Origin: an uncultured Chloroflexota bacterium
GTDB taxonomy: Bacteria; Chloroflexota; Limnocylindria; Limnocylindrales; CSP1-4
Length of the DNA: 14,048 bases
Assembly (NCBI GenBank): GCA_903928275.1
Contig: CAIYQJ010000241.1
Span: 1 to 14,048, forward strand
Reading direction: 5' to 3'
Under the pieces are notes generated by a model. The model was not told the DNA's origin. It made no database searches and saw nothing but the letters and a program-made list of their open reading frames with translations. Of this stretch, positions 13,810 to 14,048 are shown in pieces; the first letter of the stretch is position 1; the number at the start of each line of letters is the position of its first letter. Position numbers and translations under genes: made by a program.

Positions 13810-14048
13810 ATGTCCGTGCAGCAGGTCGCAGCGCCGTACCGGCGCCTCTCCCTTCCCTCGACAGCCGCGGTCGTGGCCGTCGCGTTCATCCTCGGCGCGC
13901 TGGCGGGCGTGGGCCTGCCGCGCGCGATCGGCGGCGTGGGCCGGGCCGACACCGCCGCGGCGCCGATCGCTGCGGCGCCTGCCACCGCCTCCCGCGCGCT
14001 CCCCGGCGTCGCGGTGAACAACATGAGCGACGCAGCCTCGCAGGCCCC
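13810..14048 (+). CDS. Exported protein of unknown family, N-terminal part (cut by window edge)
   Basis: The first 79 residues are present and the frame is open to the edge. GGAGGA lies 7 bases before the ATG. The leader MSVQQVAAPYRRLSL followed by a hydrophobic segment (about 18-37) is a signal peptide or membrane anchor; no clear cleavage site is visible (GVGLPRA follows the hydrophobic run). An Ala/Pro-rich stretch comes next (about 46-65), then VAVNNMSDAAS at the edge. The leader matches that of the 157-residue secreted protein at MSxQQxAAxxRRL, while the sequence after it is not alike. The family cannot be named from this fragment. Confidence 0.72.
   Translation, partial: MSVQQVAAPYRRLSLPSTAAVVAVAFILGALAGVGLPRAIGGVGRADTAAAPIAAAPATASRALPGVAVNNMSDAASQA

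Overview
The window is very GC-rich (roughly 70 %, judged by eye). It has Actinobacteria- or Chloroflexota-like traits: GTG starts, several starts without a Shine-Dalgarno but with a -10-like hexamer just upstream, an Ala/Pro/Thr-linker lipoprotein, a cyclase-STAND-TPR fusion and an actinobacterial-style CRP/FNR regulator. A high-GC Chloroflexota lineage (Limnocylindria-like) is my best guess, but only a guess. I see no insertion sequence, phage gene, tRNA, rRNA or CRISPR array.

Layout. (1) Bases 1-356, minus strand: N-terminus of a succinate dehydrogenase/fumarate reductase flavoprotein, cut by the window edge. (2) 357-703: intergenic stretch with an 11-bp hairpin and a promoter/operator. 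(3) 704-1419, plus: a winged-helix/MNT-type nucleotidyltransferase whose stop overlaps the start of a 45-residue ORF, a small regulator or antitoxin-like unit. (4) 1435-2076, minus: an unrecognised zinc-ribbon protein. (5) 2198-7256, plus: a GT87-like membrane glycosyltransferase, then etfB, etfA and an acyl-CoA dehydrogenase, packed with 4-bp overlaps or a 6-bp gap. The two ETF subunits look like the electron-bifurcating class, so the last three genes probably form one ETF/acyl-CoA dehydrogenase complex. (6) 7444-8553, minus: an exported lipoprotein esterase (FrmB/antigen-85-like alpha/beta hydrolase). (7) 8554-9140: a 587-bp gap without a credible gene.

(8) 9141 to the end, plus: a signalling and secretion island. 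It holds a CRP/FNR-like regulator, a secreted 157-residue protein of unknown family, a 936-residue nucleotidyl cyclase-STAND ATPase-TPR protein, and the start of a second exported protein. The two exported proteins share a module: a near-identical GTGTGAG-containing element 114 and 115 bp upstream of the start, a strong 5'-UTR hairpin, a GGAGGA ribosome-binding site and a related N-terminal leader (MSxQQxAAxxRRL). The sequences after the leader appear unrelated.

How the parts may work together (inference): the ETF/acyl-CoA dehydrogenase genes and the flavoprotein serve central electron transfer. In the right-hand island, the CRP-like protein carries the Arg-Glu pair that reads GTGA-type half-sites, and the duplicated element contains such half-sites. 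The regulator may therefore control the secreted-protein cassettes. This duplicated promoter-UTR-leader module is the most unusual thing in the window.
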